Below are positions 16,808 to 27,564 of a stretch of DNA of 64,000 nucleotides, one piece after another. Origin of the DNA: Hyaloperonospora brassicae (Eukaryota > Oomycota > Peronosporomycetes > Peronosporales > Peronosporaceae); assembly GCA_947650285.1 (NCBI GenBank), contig CANTFL010001411.1, forward strand, positions 62,001-126,000. The letters are read 5' to 3'. A program made the translations under genes and the position numbers. Numbering within the stretch: the stretch's first letter is position 1; every line of letters begins with the position of its first letter. Under the pieces are notes generated by a model. The model was not told where the DNA came from. It made no database searches and saw only the letters and a program-made list of their open reading frames with translations.

Positions 16808-18694
16808 ATGATCCGCGTCGTGCGCGCGCCTCCGCGTCTCGCGCAGCGCCTCAGCGCTGCGACACGCGCCCACGGTCCATGCCACACACCGCCGCGTCTT
16901 GCGCCCGTGCTCAGCGCAAAGCCCTTCAGCAGTGCCCGTCGCTGGACGACAGACGACTCGGAGACAGCGCTCGCGCAGCAGCTGATGGACTGGACGACGC
17001 GCGCGACGGACGACAAGGCCGACGACATAATGAACGCCCAGGCAGCGTCGACCGTGCAAGCCGAGCTGCCCGTGAATGGCGTTGTAGTAGGCGTCCAGAA
17101 CGGCCTGGCGCGCGTCTCGGGCCTGCGACATGCGGCGATCGGCAGCGTCGTGGCCGTGGCGGACGCGGAGGGCCAGTTTTTGTGTCGAGGCCTCGTGCTG
17201 TGTCTCGAGCCAAAGTGCGCGCAGGTGGCGTTACTGTCTGTCCGCGACACCGCACAAGCCCCGGTGACCAATGGCCTCGCGGTCACGCTCGAGCACGAGC
17301 AGCTCGAGATCAGCGGCAGCGTCGCTGCGTTTGCGGGTGCAGTGCTGGACCCACTGGGACGGGCGCTGCCGGACGGAGCAGACGCTGCGGCAGCTGCAGC
17401 AGCAAACGACCGCGTGCGCGTCACGTGGAGCGCGCAGAGTGTGCCGGGCGTTATAGTCCGTGCGCCACTGTGCTCGCCGTTTGCCACGGGCCTGCTGGCC
17501 ATTGACTGTCTGCGGCCAATGGCTCATGGCCACCGCTTTGGAGTGCTGGGGCCGGTGAACTCGGGCAAGACGCGCGTCGCGCTGGACGTGATTGCGCATC
17601 AAATAGCGCTGGCGAAGGCCCGTCACGAGCGGCCGCCGCACTTTGTGTACGTGTGCATTGGCAAAAGCGCCGCGCGGGTTCGTCAGATTCGCGACGCCCT
17701 CACTGTGACGGGCGCAATGGAGTGCACGACTATTGTTGCGGCAAGCGATCGGGACTCGCTCGTGCTGCAGTACTTGGCGCCCTTCACCGGCTGTGCGATT
17801 GCTGAGTACATGATGCACAATGGCAACTCTCGCCAGAGCGTCGTGGTGTACGATGACTTGGCTACACACACAACTGTCGTGGAAGGATTGGTGCAGTTGC
17901 TGCGGCTGCCTCGCGCTGCGCAGATCAGTCTCAGTGCACACGCGGTGCTGATGGAACGCTCGGCTCAGTTTCGAGGCAAATCCGAGACGGAGGTCGGGCC
18001 GTCGCTCACGTCGCTCGTGCTGGTGAATGCGCTGGACAGTCTCGAGATTCCGTCGGAGTTTCAAGAGCGCGTGGCGTCGCTCGTTGATGACTTTGTTGGT
18101 CTAGAAACGTCTCTTGCGCAGCGTCGGGTGTTCCCGCCGGTGGACGTGCTGGCACCTGGACCATCAGTCCGCGGTCCACCGTTTCAGTCGGCAACGCGCT
18201 GGACATTTGTGAGTCGTCTGCGTGCACGTATCAATGCAGCTGCGCAAGTCAAGCACAATGTGGAGGTCGCGCGCAAGCTAGGTTTTGAAACCGAGCCGCA
18301 GGACGCAGAGAGGCTGGAATATCTGGAGCTTGTGCAGCAATTTTTCTCGCAAAAGCCTTTGCTCGCATCGATGACGCCTGGATCGCAAGGCACGGCAGTG
18401 ACAGAGCTGGAGATCGAGCTGGGTGTGTACTTCTTGACTATTGTAGACGTGGTCCAACTTCCTGGCAGTGCAGGTGGTGAGGGGACACCATTGAACCTGT
18501 GGGAGTTTCTGCGTGACGTCGTGGCCAGGCTTTCTCGAAAGGAAAGTCACGATATCTTGCAGCAGCTGACTACACACCCACGTACGAAGGCATGGACGTT
18601 GGATCTCCAAAAGAACGTGGCGTCGGCGCTCTGTGAGGAGCTGGAGGCAGTCAAGCTGCGACGAGTGCAGGGAACAGCAGCAAGTAGAGTGTAA
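16808..18694 (+). CDS. Divergent nuclear F1-ATP synthase alpha-like protein, mitochondrial (628 aa)
   Basis: Member of the F1 alpha/beta ATPase family, closest to alpha. The N-terminal beta-barrel shows VQNGLARVSGLRHAAIGSVV. The nucleotide domain has a Walker A, GPVNSGKT (about residue 248), where alpha normally reads GDRQTGKT. It continues with HFVYVCIGKSAARVRQI, QYLAPFTGCAIAEYM and SVVVYDDLATH. The usual Arg-Pro-Pro-Gly-Arg-Glu loop and the Ser-Arg-Val-Gly arginine-finger context are not recognisable. I prefer the ATG at 16808 over the in-frame ATG at 16589. The latter overlaps the divergent gene's start codon, and 16808 opens an Arg/Ala/Ser-rich mitochondrial presequence (PPRLAQRLSAATRAHG). 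Oomycete mitochondrial genomes known to me carry their own atp1, so this is probably a specialised paralogue. Confidence 0.75.
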   Translation: MIRVVRAPPRLAQRLSAATRAHGPCHTPPRLAPVLSAKPFSSARRWTTDDSETALAQQLMDWTTRATDDKADDIMNAQAASTVQAELPVNGVVVGVQNGLARVSGLRHAAIGSVVAVADAEGQFLCRGLVLCLEPKCAQVALLSVRDTAQAPVTNGLAVTLEHEQLEISGSVAAFAGAVLDPLGRALPDGADAAAAAAANDRVRVTWSAQSVPGVIVRAPLCSPFATGLLAIDCLRPMAHGHRFGVLGPVNSGKTRVALDVIAHQIALAKARHERPPHFVYVCIGKSAARVRQIRDALTVTGAMECTTIVAASDRDSLVLQYLAPFTGCAIAEYMMHNGNSRQSVVVYDDLATHTTVVEGLVQLLRLPRAAQISLSAHAVLMERSAQFRGKSETEVGPSLTSLVLVNALDSLEIPSEFQERVASLVDDFVGLETSLAQRRVFPPVDVLAPGPSVRGPPFQSATRWTFVSRLRARINAAAQVKHNVEVARKLGFETEPQDAERLEYLELVQQFFSQKPLLASMTPGSQGTAVTELEIELGVYFLTIVDVVQLPGSAGGEGTPLNLWEFLRDVVARLSRKESHDILQQLTTHPRTKAWTLDLQKNVASALCEELEAVKLRRVQGTAASRV

Positions 18695-19312
18695 GTACTA
18701 CTCGCTTCAGTGTCAGGTACACGGAGCTAGACAGAGTGGCAAGTAGGTCTACCGCGCCGAGCTCCGTGCGATTGATTTTTGATGCAGCAGTCTGCTGGGA
18801 ATGGCTAGCCAATGGTGCGATGAATGTCGACTGTGTGAAGAGTAAGAGCATTGTAAGGGATGGTTGTGCGTTTCGTGTACGCTTTTGTCGCGTGCACTTC
18901 TTGCATCGTGAGGACGAAGAATTTGAACATCAGTGCGTGGCATTAGTGGTCGAGTATGTTTGAAGAGACACGACGAAGTGGACATTCCCGAAGTCGTCTG
19001 ATACTTGCAGAGCCCGACCAAATTTCCGCTGGGTGTATTGCGACGGAAGGCATATGTGAAGAATACATATTGCTGAAACGGCCTCTGTACACGCCATCGA
19101 CCGCAACAACAAAGCTACTGGGTTACGAAATGCACTTGCTGCCTCTCACCTAGGGACGTTCCAGCCAGTTTGAGTACATCAGCTTTGTCGCATGAACCCC
19201 ACCCAGTACTTGCCGACGAGGAACCATCATCCACACCGTCACCAAAGCAATCGTATTGATTGCACGAAAGTTGTACCGGAGAGCTTGCGTTCGTCCGAGA
19301 TGCAAGTGGCAA
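18695..19312. other. Convergent intergenic region
   Basis: Shared 3' flank of the F1-alpha-like gene (+) and PRMT7 (-). No gene seen. Confidence 0.65.
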
Positions 19313-21643
19313 CTAGTTGACATCCAGACTAAGCTCAATTGTGCCTTCCAGCGAATCGAAGCAAAACCTGTACGCCACTGAATGCACAGCTGCTGCACTA
19401 GCAGCTCCAGATGACGCAGACCGCAGAAAACGAACGAGCTGTTTCGCATAGCGCACAGCAGGACCAGTCGCCACCACGTGATGGCCTGCCATATCTAAGA
19501 CGTATTCCACCCACACGATCACTGCATTTGCTGCCGAGTCCTTGAGGCTAATGGTTCCGTTCGTTGCGACCGTATGTGCTGTCAACATGAAGTCCATGGC
19601 TGCAAGCTCTACCACGTCCGATGCTGGTTCGTGGGGATACATGTAGACCGGGAATGGAAAGTCGCGCCCATGGTATCCGTCCTGAAACCGGTCGAAGTAG
19701 CTGTGGTCAAAGCCTGATACATTTCCTACTGCTCCAAAGCATTCGTGCAAGTGCTCGAAACGCACAGCCTGAGCCAGCACTCTTGCACGGGCAGGCAGTA
19801 CACGGCTTTTCGGATGCAACAGGCCATCCACCGCCGAGCGTCGCAGCCAGAAGTTGAATGCTTGCCAGAGCGGGAGGTTTTGCATCGAGTAGTAAAAGGG
19901 TTCGCCCACGAGCAGGTCGACGCTCGGAGGTGCACCTTGGAGATGTTCAGGTAGCAAACCCTTCACGCCGCTGTTCAGCACCTTGACCTCAGCTGCATTG
20001 TGGGTCACGATCTGATCGAAAATCCGTGCTGACACCTCTTTCGACTCGATTGAGGTCACGCTCGACACCTGCTTGTGCATCGCAGCCAGCAGTGCAACCA
20101 GCGACCCATCGCTGATATCAAGACAGGAGATCGGGCGCAAAGCTTCCTGTTGCGTAAGCTCGGCGATGCTGGAGGAAACTGCTGCTGTGTAGGCTTCGCA
20201 ACGTGCAGAGTCCGTGAGCATGGCAACACGCTCGGCGTTGCAGATGAGGTGCATCCCGCAAGTACACGGAGGTTTCTCGTCCATGATTGCACGCTGTGTT
20301 TCACCGAGAGAGTCCTTCTTCGCTGGAACAGCTTCAACATCGAACCAAATGTGGACATCGTCGTGGTGAGCGCGCAAGATCAGGTTCTCGCTCGGTCGCG
20401 TTTGAATGTTCTCCACAAGCGGAAACACGACCTGGACCCAGTGATCCTGCCAGTTCATTGCACCTGCTTTCGTCGAGTACACGACACTGCTATCGTCCCT
20501 ACTGAAGCTCACCTCCCACCACATGAGCACAGCCTGCACCTTTCCAGCCTCGCACACGTCCACTATTGTTTCACGAAAGTCATGCGTGCCAGTCGTCTGC
20601 TTCGTAAAGTCAAACGTCAGCACCTCTACCGGTTTCGTCAAGAACGTTGCGTCGTTTTCCAGAGCCTGGAAATGCACTGGCAGTGCCGGCTTCCCACCTT
20701 TGCATTGCCACGCTGAGTCACTTCTTGCGAGAACTGCTTGTCGCAGCTCCCCCGCACATGTGTCAGAAGACTGCAACGGAACGTCAAAGCTATTGAAGTG
20801 GTAGATCGACTCGCTCTCGATAACTTGGGCAAACACTGTCGCCCGTTCAGGTACAATGACAGCTGTGGACGTCAGTAAATGCTGCATGGCATGACGAATG
20901 GTTGGCAGCACCGCTTCTCCGAGCAACGCCGAGTCAAAGAGCTCCGACACGAGCATATCGGCTCGTCGGGGCAAGTGGTACGTCGTACTGGGCTCCCTGT
21001 CTTGCGCCTCTGCTGGCTGCACGCGCAAGTCCGTCGAGCGCAGCTTGAAGACCGTGATCGTGTCTGGATAGTTCGCGGCGGTCACTTGTTCGGCAATGGC
21101 TGCCATGGGGACAAACATCTCGCACGCATACACGTGCGCAGCTCCGTGTCGAGCCGCCAACATAGCAAGTAGCCCCGTTCCTGTGCCAATGTCCAGCACA
21201 ATGGGCGCTCGGTGGTGCTGCGCCTGGAAGCGTGCAATGGCCTGTTGGATGCCACGTTCGTAACACGTGTTGCGGTCGGTATCCCGTAGCATGGACGTCA
21301 TTTGGGACATGGCGACAACGTTCGCGTACACGTCGGACGAATGGCTCTGCTCGATCCACATGAGACCACCTGCTTCGGGGTTCAATTGGGCGCTCAAGAG
21401 GACTGTGGAGACGCCCGAGACGAGGGAGTGTGGATCTGTTTCGTCCACGAGGTACGAATAGGGCACATCCACTACAACAGTCTCTTCGGCCGCCGCCGTC
21501 TCAATTGCTTCTTCAAGTGACACACCAGAGGCAGGTGGGGCATCGGAAGCACAAGAGGCGGTCGCTGTGGCGCTGCTGGTGCTGGTGTTTGCATGGCTTT
21601 CGCCGACTAAAGTGCCTCCGTACTTGTCGATACCCGCGTACAT
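19313..21643 (-). CDS. PRMT7: Protein arginine N-methyltransferase 7 (776 aa)
   Basis: Transfers methyl groups from S-adenosylmethionine to protein arginine. PRMT7-type enzymes make monomethylarginine on histones and RNA-binding proteins. The first methyltransferase module shows the PRMT7-like entry around residues 105-130 (YANVVAMSQMTSMLRDTDR), the SAM-binding motif VLDIGTGTG (149-157), VYACEMFVPMAAIA, and the double-E loop SELFDSALLGE (233-243). A second, degenerate module follows from about residue 500 (ISCLDISDGSLVALL, LLVGEPFYYSMQNLPLW), the tandem arrangement typical of PRMT7. The N-terminal 75 residues are extra and Ser/Thr/Ala-rich. Single exon, ATG start. Length and duplicated fold fit the family. 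Confidence 0.92.
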   Translation of the reverse strand: MYAGIDKYGGTLVGESHANTSTSSATATASCASDAPPASGVSLEEAIETAAAEETVVVDVPYSYLVDETDPHSLVSGVSTVLLSAQLNPEAGGLMWIEQSHSSDVYANVVAMSQMTSMLRDTDRNTCYERGIQQAIARFQAQHHRAPIVLDIGTGTGLLAMLAARHGAAHVYACEMFVPMAAIAEQVTAANYPDTITVFKLRSTDLRVQPAEAQDREPSTTYHLPRRADMLVSELFDSALLGEAVLPTIRHAMQHLLTSTAVIVPERATVFAQVIESESIYHFNSFDVPLQSSDTCAGELRQAVLARSDSAWQCKGGKPALPVHFQALENDATFLTKPVEVLTFDFTKQTTGTHDFRETIVDVCEAGKVQAVLMWWEVSFSRDDSSVVYSTKAGAMNWQDHWVQVVFPLVENIQTRPSENLILRAHHDDVHIWFDVEAVPAKKDSLGETQRAIMDEKPPCTCGMHLICNAERVAMLTDSARCEAYTAAVSSSIAELTQQEALRPISCLDISDGSLVALLAAMHKQVSSVTSIESKEVSARIFDQIVTHNAAEVKVLNSGVKGLLPEHLQGAPPSVDLLVGEPFYYSMQNLPLWQAFNFWLRRSAVDGLLHPKSRVLPARARVLAQAVRFEHLHECFGAVGNVSGFDHSYFDRFQDGYHGRDFPFPVYMYPHEPASDVVELAAMDFMLTAHTVATNGTISLKDSAANAVIVWVEYVLDMAGHHVVATGPAVRYAKQLVRFLRSASSGAASAAAVHSVAYRFCFDSLEGTIELSLDVN

Positions 21644-22509
21644 GAGCGATGGCTACAGGTGGGTGGAACAATGGTTGGCGGGACGCGTTTGTGTGAAATG
21701 GCTACACTTTATGCATCGGGTCGGTTTAGCACGACATGGTGTCGGGGTTGCAGCACATTCTATGCTGTGTGGCGCGCGTTTGTGAGATCGAAATCTCGGG
21801 CGCGCAGGAAGTCTGGATGCGACGACGGATAAATATAGCGAGGATAAGAGTGTGTCTGACACGGTGTATTTACAGGATAGCTGATGTTGCGATGACGATG
21901 CCAAAAGATGAGCGGCTAAACCTCACGATTGACAAAGCAGGGACTCAGCATTACGCCTCTGAGCCAACAGCTTCTGTTTTGCAGGAAGTGTCGCGAATAA
22001 TTTTTGAGCGAGCGCTCGTAAAAATGGGCTTCTAGAAATGTGCTTACTATGTGAACATCGGATGTAGCCATACCTGTCGCCTAGCGCTGGATGACGAAAG
22101 TCCCGGTGAAACACGCTGCACACGACATGTTGGAAGCGCTTAAAGAAGACGGACACATGCTGATCATCTATCTGCTTGCCAACGTTTCTTCCCTGAATCA
22201 GATGGGAACATTCGACACACACCATACACGACCGATGGAAAAGTAGCAGCAGCAACAACAACAACAGCGCTTTAGAAATCGATATCCAGCGACTTTCATT
22301 CAGCTAATTCAATACTTTCGCCAGCTGGTTCAGTGGATCCCGAGAGTCGGAGAAGCTCCGTTTGATACGATGAAATCTTTGAAGCAAATCTGTGACCAGT
22401 ATGCAAACTTGAGGACGTAGAGCTCCTTCTTACCGACCAGGCAAAACGCTATTGCGTCCTTCTCCTTCATCTCCTCCTTCCCCTTCTTCAGTTGATGCGA
22501 TGGTGTCGA
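21644..22509. other. Intergenic region between PRMT7 and the elicitin-like gene; possible gene remnant
   Basis: No gene is certain. Two short ATG frames on the plus strand (21892-22035, containing AGTQHYASEPTASVLQEVSR, and 22092-22247, containing HDMLEALKEDGHMLIIY) read like protein but match no family I know. They could be exons of one small gene or decayed sequence. Confidence 0.35.
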
Positions 22510-23049
22510 CTAAAACGCTGTCAAAGCAGCAGTCAAAGCCACGACCAACTGCAACACAATGAGGAAGCGAGCGGTAGTTGATCCAGCAGCACTCGAAGAT
22601 GCACTCGTCGGTCCAGACGCAGCAGGTCCAGTATGGTCGTGGTCGTGGTCGTGGTTGTGGTCGTCTGCCAGAGTGCCATTCGCACCAACAAAAGTTGCGT
22701 TGGTGCCGTTCGTGCCACCGACTTGAGCAGTCAGGTCAGCCGGGTCAACCCCGTCGCCGTGGCAAAAGTCGTCGAGCAGGACGTACGGGTCGAGATCCGT
22801 CACGGGGCCGAGGCCGAGAGTGGTGTAGCACCGACGTGTCTCGTCTTCGGTCAGCAGGTGCAGCGCATCGTGACACGCGCCGTCGTTGCACTTGAGCTGC
22901 GAGATGTCTGCGAGCGAGTCGCACGCGGTCCTCGCCGCCGTGAGAGATGCAGCAGTGCAACTTGGTGGACTCGCGTCTTGGGCTGCAATTGGCGCAGCTG
23001 CCAGTGCAGCGAGTGCAATGGTAGCGGCGGCAGTGATCGATTTCTTCAT
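22510..23049 (-). CDS. Elicitin-like secreted protein with probable GPI anchor (179 aa)
   Basis: Elicitins are small oomycete extracellular proteins that bind sterols and are sensed by some plants; elicitin-like proteins often carry a long tail and a GPI anchor. The preferred ATG (23049) starts a signal peptide (MKKSITAAATIALAALAAA). The mature part has six Cys. The spacings C-x4-C-x14-C match the canonical elicitin core, with x21 to the last Cys (elicitins have about x23), while the first two loops are shorter (x11, x10). The tail has three NxT/S sites, a His/Asp repeat (DDHNHDHDHDHT) and a Ser/Ala/Thr-rich spacer. It ends with a hydrophobic C-terminus (FLIVLQLVVALTAALTAF) typical of GPI signals. 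An in-frame upstream start at 23142 would spoil the signal peptide. Confidence 0.82.
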   Translation of the reverse strand: MKKSITAAATIALAALAAAPIAAQDASPPSCTAASLTAARTACDSLADISQLKCNDGACHDALHLLTEDETRRCYTTLGLGPVTDLDPYVLLDDFCHGDGVDPADLTAQVGGTNGTNATFVGANGTLADDHNHDHDHDHTGPAASGPTSASSSAAGSTTARFLIVLQLVVALTAALTAF

Positions 23050-23883
23050 ATAAAGGAGCGAGAGAGAGAGAGCGAGAGAGAGAGGAGGAAGAGGACGGAG
23101 ATCGTTGACGATCAAGTTGGAAACTGCTTGGCCCGTGGTCACGGGATCATGGACCGACCGAGTTGCTGGACGCGAGAGGAAGAGAGAGAGAGACGAACAG
23201 AACTGCCGCCATCGGATAAGTGAGACAGCTGATACCCACGAGAGGTGACTGTCCCTCTCTCCCTCTCCCCGTTGCCGATTCGGTAATTGTGCAGTACCGC
23301 CGTCGGAGTTCCACTCGAGTAGCTGCTGGCAAACAAGTCGACGATGTTATAGCTGCACGTGCCGTCACATGTGCCGCGTCGCATGCAGTAGAAGGAGTAG
23401 TAGTAGTGGTAGTAGTAGCAGTAGTAGCAGGTGATTGCTAGCAGGTTGTTAGGTGGCTGTCTGTCGCGTCCCCTTTTGTCATTTTCTCCATGTCAAAGGG
23501 CGCAAGTCAGTCGCCCATTTCGAGTGACTTGTCACGACGACTACCACGTACGACACGCGCTCATCTGCGCTACTACTTTTGTCGCAAGGCGTCGTCGGCT
23601 ACGCATGTGATGATTTGATTCAGAAAAATAGCGCCGCACCCGTCTGGCTCTACTCCCTCTGAGTGTATCAGTGCAGTCGAGCAAATACGGGGCAAAAAGC
23701 ATCCGACCGCCCGAATCTGCATCAGAGACGGTAATGTCACCGTAAAACGTCACCGTCGGACAAGCAGTTGGCCTGCTGCGGACCGCCTCGACCTGTCTCG
23801 ATTCCGATCCGGTGGTTCCGGTCCAGTCATACGTGTGCATCAGTTTTCTTCATTCGACGTCCCGCAGACGTCCCGTAGTCGCG
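23050..23883. promoter_or_regulatory. Divergent intergenic region of the elicitin-like and ZIP genes
   Basis: Contains a pyrimidine tract on the minus strand (GA-rich on plus, 23058-23092), ending within about 10 nt of the elicitin-like ATG. There is another GA run at 23172-23194 and a GTA/GCA trinucleotide stretch at about 23393-23431. No coding content. Confidence 0.55.
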
Positions 23884-25683
23884 ATGTCTCGTGGTGTACT
23901 TCTTCGCTCTCTCTTGTGTGCACTGCTGTTGAGCGCGTGTCCACTCTCTTCGCTTGTTGCAGGACAAGACGAAGTCGTCGACGAAGAAGTAGAGTGCAGT
24001 GGTCACGGCAAACTCCATGGCAACCACTGCCATTGCCAGGTCGGCTTTGACAGTCAAGGGACCGAGTGCGTAAGCGCCAATTCGGCCTCGTGTCCAGCTG
24101 GCGGTATTGCGTGGGAACTATCGATGGTGCTTTTGCTCGAGAACGGGACGTACGAGCTCTCTTTTGTCGACAATTCGGAAAACATGGCCGTGTTTGTGCT
24201 TTCCATGAACGTCCCAACGACTCGAGAAGTGGTGCTCGAGGACCTCGAGGCGTCGATTGATCAGACGTCGCTCTTGCTGGACAACGTGGCGCTGCCTCGA
24301 CAGCTTGTCAAGGCGTCGCGGGCCATTGTGCCGACCGACCAATTGCTGTACATTATCCAGCGCAACAACGCAGACGAACTCGCTGCATTGCGCGTCGAGT
24401 GTGAAGCCAACCCGAACAACACGTGGCACATTGACCACTGTGACGGCTCCGTCGGACATAGCCACCGCCGTCTTGCTGCGATGGCGATCAACTTGGTGGT
24501 GAACCAGACGGGGTACTATGCTTTCCACATGCAGCACAATGCGATCGAGGAGTTTGGCATGCAAGTGCGTGACAAGGACGGACGCGAAGTCGAGTTCGAG
24601 CTCGCTTCGGAAGCAGATGCGTCAGGTGAGATCGAAACGTCGACACCGAACAGGAAGGCGTCAGCGTCCGTATGGGGGAAGACCATGGGCGCTGTTGCGA
24701 TCGTGGCCATTCTCTCGATCGTCGGTATCTTCCTCCTCATCCTTCGCATCTCTGCGCTGGACAAAATGATGGATGCCATGGTAGCGCTGTCGGCCGGAGC
24801 GCTCTTCGGTGCTGCTTTCCTGCACATCTTGCCGGAATCCATCGAGTTCTACAGCGAGTACGGCCAAATGGACCTCACCTTGAGCTCCATGTTCACGTTT
24901 GGATTTGTCGTTGCTATGGTCGTCGAGATGGCGCTTGAGCTCTGGATGAGCAAAGTCCAGACCAGTGACGCGGATACGAATCTGCCGTCGTCCGCGCGCT
25001 TGAGCTCATCGATGAACGAGACGCCAGCCAAACAGTCCGAAATCTCCGAGACGGGCGACTACTCAGGCAGGAACTTGCCCATCCTCGCTGGGCGTGAGTC
25101 CACGAGTGCATCGCCCTTCAGTCTGGCCGTCAACTGGCGAGCGATCAAACCGATGGCGTACATCATCCTCATTGGTGACCTGTTCCATAACTTTGTGGAC
25201 GGCGTGCTCATTGCAACAGCATTCCTCGCTTGTGACGATACGCTCGGGGTATCAGTGACCGTGTCGTCGATTCTGCACGAGCTGCCGCAAGAGTTTGCCG
25301 ACTTTATCATTCTCGTCGAGTCGGGCTTTACCCCGTTCCAAGCCGTGCTATTTAATTTCCTGAGTGCGCTCACTGCATTCATTGGGGCTGCTGTGGTGCT
25401 GGCAGCTGTGCCCGTGACGAACGAGACCATGGGACTGCTCCTTGCTGTTGGATCGGTAGGTCACCAATGCGTACTGATTTAAGCGTTTTCGAGGCACTAA
25501 CTTGTCTACACTATTGTCTGAAAACAGGGTACGCTCGTGTACATTGCGGGCACGGACCTACTGCCTGGAGTGCTGCGTGTCAAGACGTTTGGCCAGTTTA
25601 TCGTGCACCTTGTCATGTTTGCAATCGGCGTTGGGGCACTAGCGCTTACGACGTTGCATCACGTGCATTGCAACGCCGACTGA
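23884..25683 (+). CDS. ZIP-family metal transporter with N-terminal EGF-like ectodomain (575 aa, one intron)
   Basis: Moves zinc or related divalent metals into the cytosol from outside the cell or an organelle. Exons are 23884-25455 and 25528-25683. The 72-bp intron is GTAGGT...CAG with a CACTAAC branch site at 25495-25501. The ATG at 23884 opens a signal peptide (LLRSLLCALLLSA). An EGF-like Cys cluster follows (CSGHGKLHGNHCHC), then an ectodomain and the ZIP membrane domain. Signature residues are HILPES (about 314), HNFVDG (about 435) and HELPQE (about 465). The last is the metal-site motif, here with Gln instead of the second His of LIV-1 members. A Ser-rich cytosolic loop lies at about 360-400. 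The second exon supplies the last transmembrane helix. Confidence 0.9.
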
Positions 25684-26510
25684 ACTGGAATCGTGGCGGT
25701 CAACGTCCATATGGCTCGCTTTATTATGACAATGGATGATGGCCAGGCGATTGCGTTTGGTGCTTCGGTTGCAGATGGGTTGGCGTTCGACACGGAAGTT
25801 GCGCGGCGCAGGTTGAGATACTGCTGGCGGGTAAATAGCGTTCTGCGCTGTGATGCGATCGCGAGACTGCGCGTCGGCGTTCTGTCGTATGCTGTATTTA
25901 TGAGCTCTTCGGTCCGAAATAGATAATCTTATGCCATAGTTATTTGATCCATCCGCAGCTGTAAGCGTCGTGTCTCCGCCATGACGCCCTGACTGCTAGT
26001 CATTGTGGACAATGGCAGCGTAAGACAGTCTGTTCTTATCCTATCTATTGCAGAATAACGATTGATGTCAAATTTAGGTCGCGTGAAGAAAATCGCGCGA
26101 GCATTTCCCAGCAAAATTCGCGCTTCGTATTTTACAACACCTGTGGAGTTGATGCAATTGAGCAGGTCAAAAGTCAGGGCGAGAGGGAGATGGTAATTGG
26201 ACGTTTGGCGACAAAAATGAGGTCAAGTTTCGTGAATGAAGCGCTTCGGGAATCGAATGCTCAGACGCCGATCAGATTTGACATTGAGTTTTCGAGGAAG
26301 TGAAACTTGTGGATTGCATGTCACCTATCAGATGTGTTTGAGAAAGCCATATCATCTTTGCTCTTGGCAAAGAAGGGCCAGCTGTGTGACTACGTATCGA
26401 TGCTACTTGCACCGCTCTCTTCGATTAGTTGTGGGCTTCGTGGATGGAAACGTGGAGAAGCATGTGCAGGGTTACATCTGATGGATTGTTGCGGCGATTG
26501 TTGTACACAC
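25684..26510. other. Intergenic region, nothing recognised
   Basis: 3' flank of the ZIP gene up to the copia element. No ORF with recognisable content. Confidence 0.6.
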
Positions 26511-26908
26511 TAAAGGAAGTGATCGAAGTCTTTCAAAATGCACAATGAATATATTCAGGTCCTTAGTTCACTTCCTCCTGTTGCTACTCTAACCCTGCTG
26601 GTTTCGCTCTGACTTTACGTTAGTTATCGTCTAGTCGCGTATTACTAACCGTCTGGTCGTACGTTTATAATGCAGACAGTGTGTTTATAACAAACACTGA
26701 AACGTACTAAACGTGGGGGACGTCACTATCTGGCAGGACAGTGCTGGTGAACCCGGCACACCAGAACCCGAAGGTTTTAACTTTCATTGCAGTCACTGGA
26801 GATCGAAGCAGTGACCTTTCGCGTGTTGCTGCCACACCGTACCACTTGATCTACAAGCTCTTGCGCGAAAACACATGCCGAGGCGCACATTTAACAACAC
26901 ACACGACT
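26511..26908 (-). repeat. Copia 3' LTR (left end on the plus strand)
   Basis: Aligns with 30986-31382 throughout, with scattered substitutions. On the minus strand both LTRs contain a small hairpin around GGTTCGAT or a variant of it, which resembles a Pol III B box. A GCCGAGGCG near its inner edge (26878-26886) is the inverted repeat of CGCCTCGGC at 26908-26916. Confidence 0.85.
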
Positions 26909-27024
26909 CGCCTCGGCAGAACTTAGCACCTCGACACCCAGCATGTCTCGTAGATGCTAAAACTGGACTGCTGGGATTGGCTTGGTCATCAGGTCGGCCT
27001 TCATGTCCTTAGTCGAGCAGTATT

Positions 27025-27390
27025 CTAGCACCAATATTCCTTCAGCCACTTTTTCGAGCGCAAAGTGATACCGAAGGTCAATGTGCTTGGTCCGCTTATG
27101 AAACTCAGAATTCTTGGCCGAAGCGATGTATTTTCATTTTCTTTGTAAATCTTTATTGCTTCATCTCTTTTCATCTCGCCGAGCTCACATAAGAAATCCT
27201 TTAGCCAAATTGCTTCTTGTGCAGCTTCTGTCAAAGCCATACACCCCGCTTCCGTAGACGATAGAGCCACAGTGCTCTGTTTCTTAATTCTACAGCTTAC
27301 GCACCCATTGTTCAATACGAAAGCATACCCGCTTGAGCTTCTTCGTTTCTCCACGTCTCCGGACCAGTCTGCATCGGAGTATCCGTACAC
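27025..27390 (-). pseudogene. Copia RNase H
   Basis: Carries the Ty1/copia RNase H signature: GYSDADWSGDVEKRRSSSGY, CVSCRIKKQSTVALSSTEAG and AAQEAIWLKDFLCEL, containing the catalytic Asp and Glu. Downstream the frame runs out of similarity before a stop. It is separated from the RT fragments by stops and frame changes. Confidence 0.85.
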
Positions 27391-27564
27391 TTTGTCATTG
27401 TTTGCTGCTTGGTACTCAATTCTATACGTCTATGTGCCTTGAATGTAACGGAAGACCCGCTTGAGAGCTTGCCAATGGGTAGTACAAGTGTCTGCTGAAA
27501 ACTGACTTAGCACTCCCACTGCAGCTGCAAGGTCTGGGCGTGTACCCACCATAAGGTACATCAA

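Noticed and set aside
16597..17505. Long frames on both strands inside the F1-alpha-like gene
   Set aside because: GC-rich shadow frames without motifs; the alpha frame has all the family signatures.
20075..20716. 213-codon plus-strand frame within PRMT7
   Set aside because: Antisense shadow of a conserved enzyme; no recognisable domain.
21736..22035. 99-codon plus frame upstream of PRMT7
   Set aside because: Listed only as a possible remnant: non-ATG at the listed start, no family recognised, lies where a promoter is expected.
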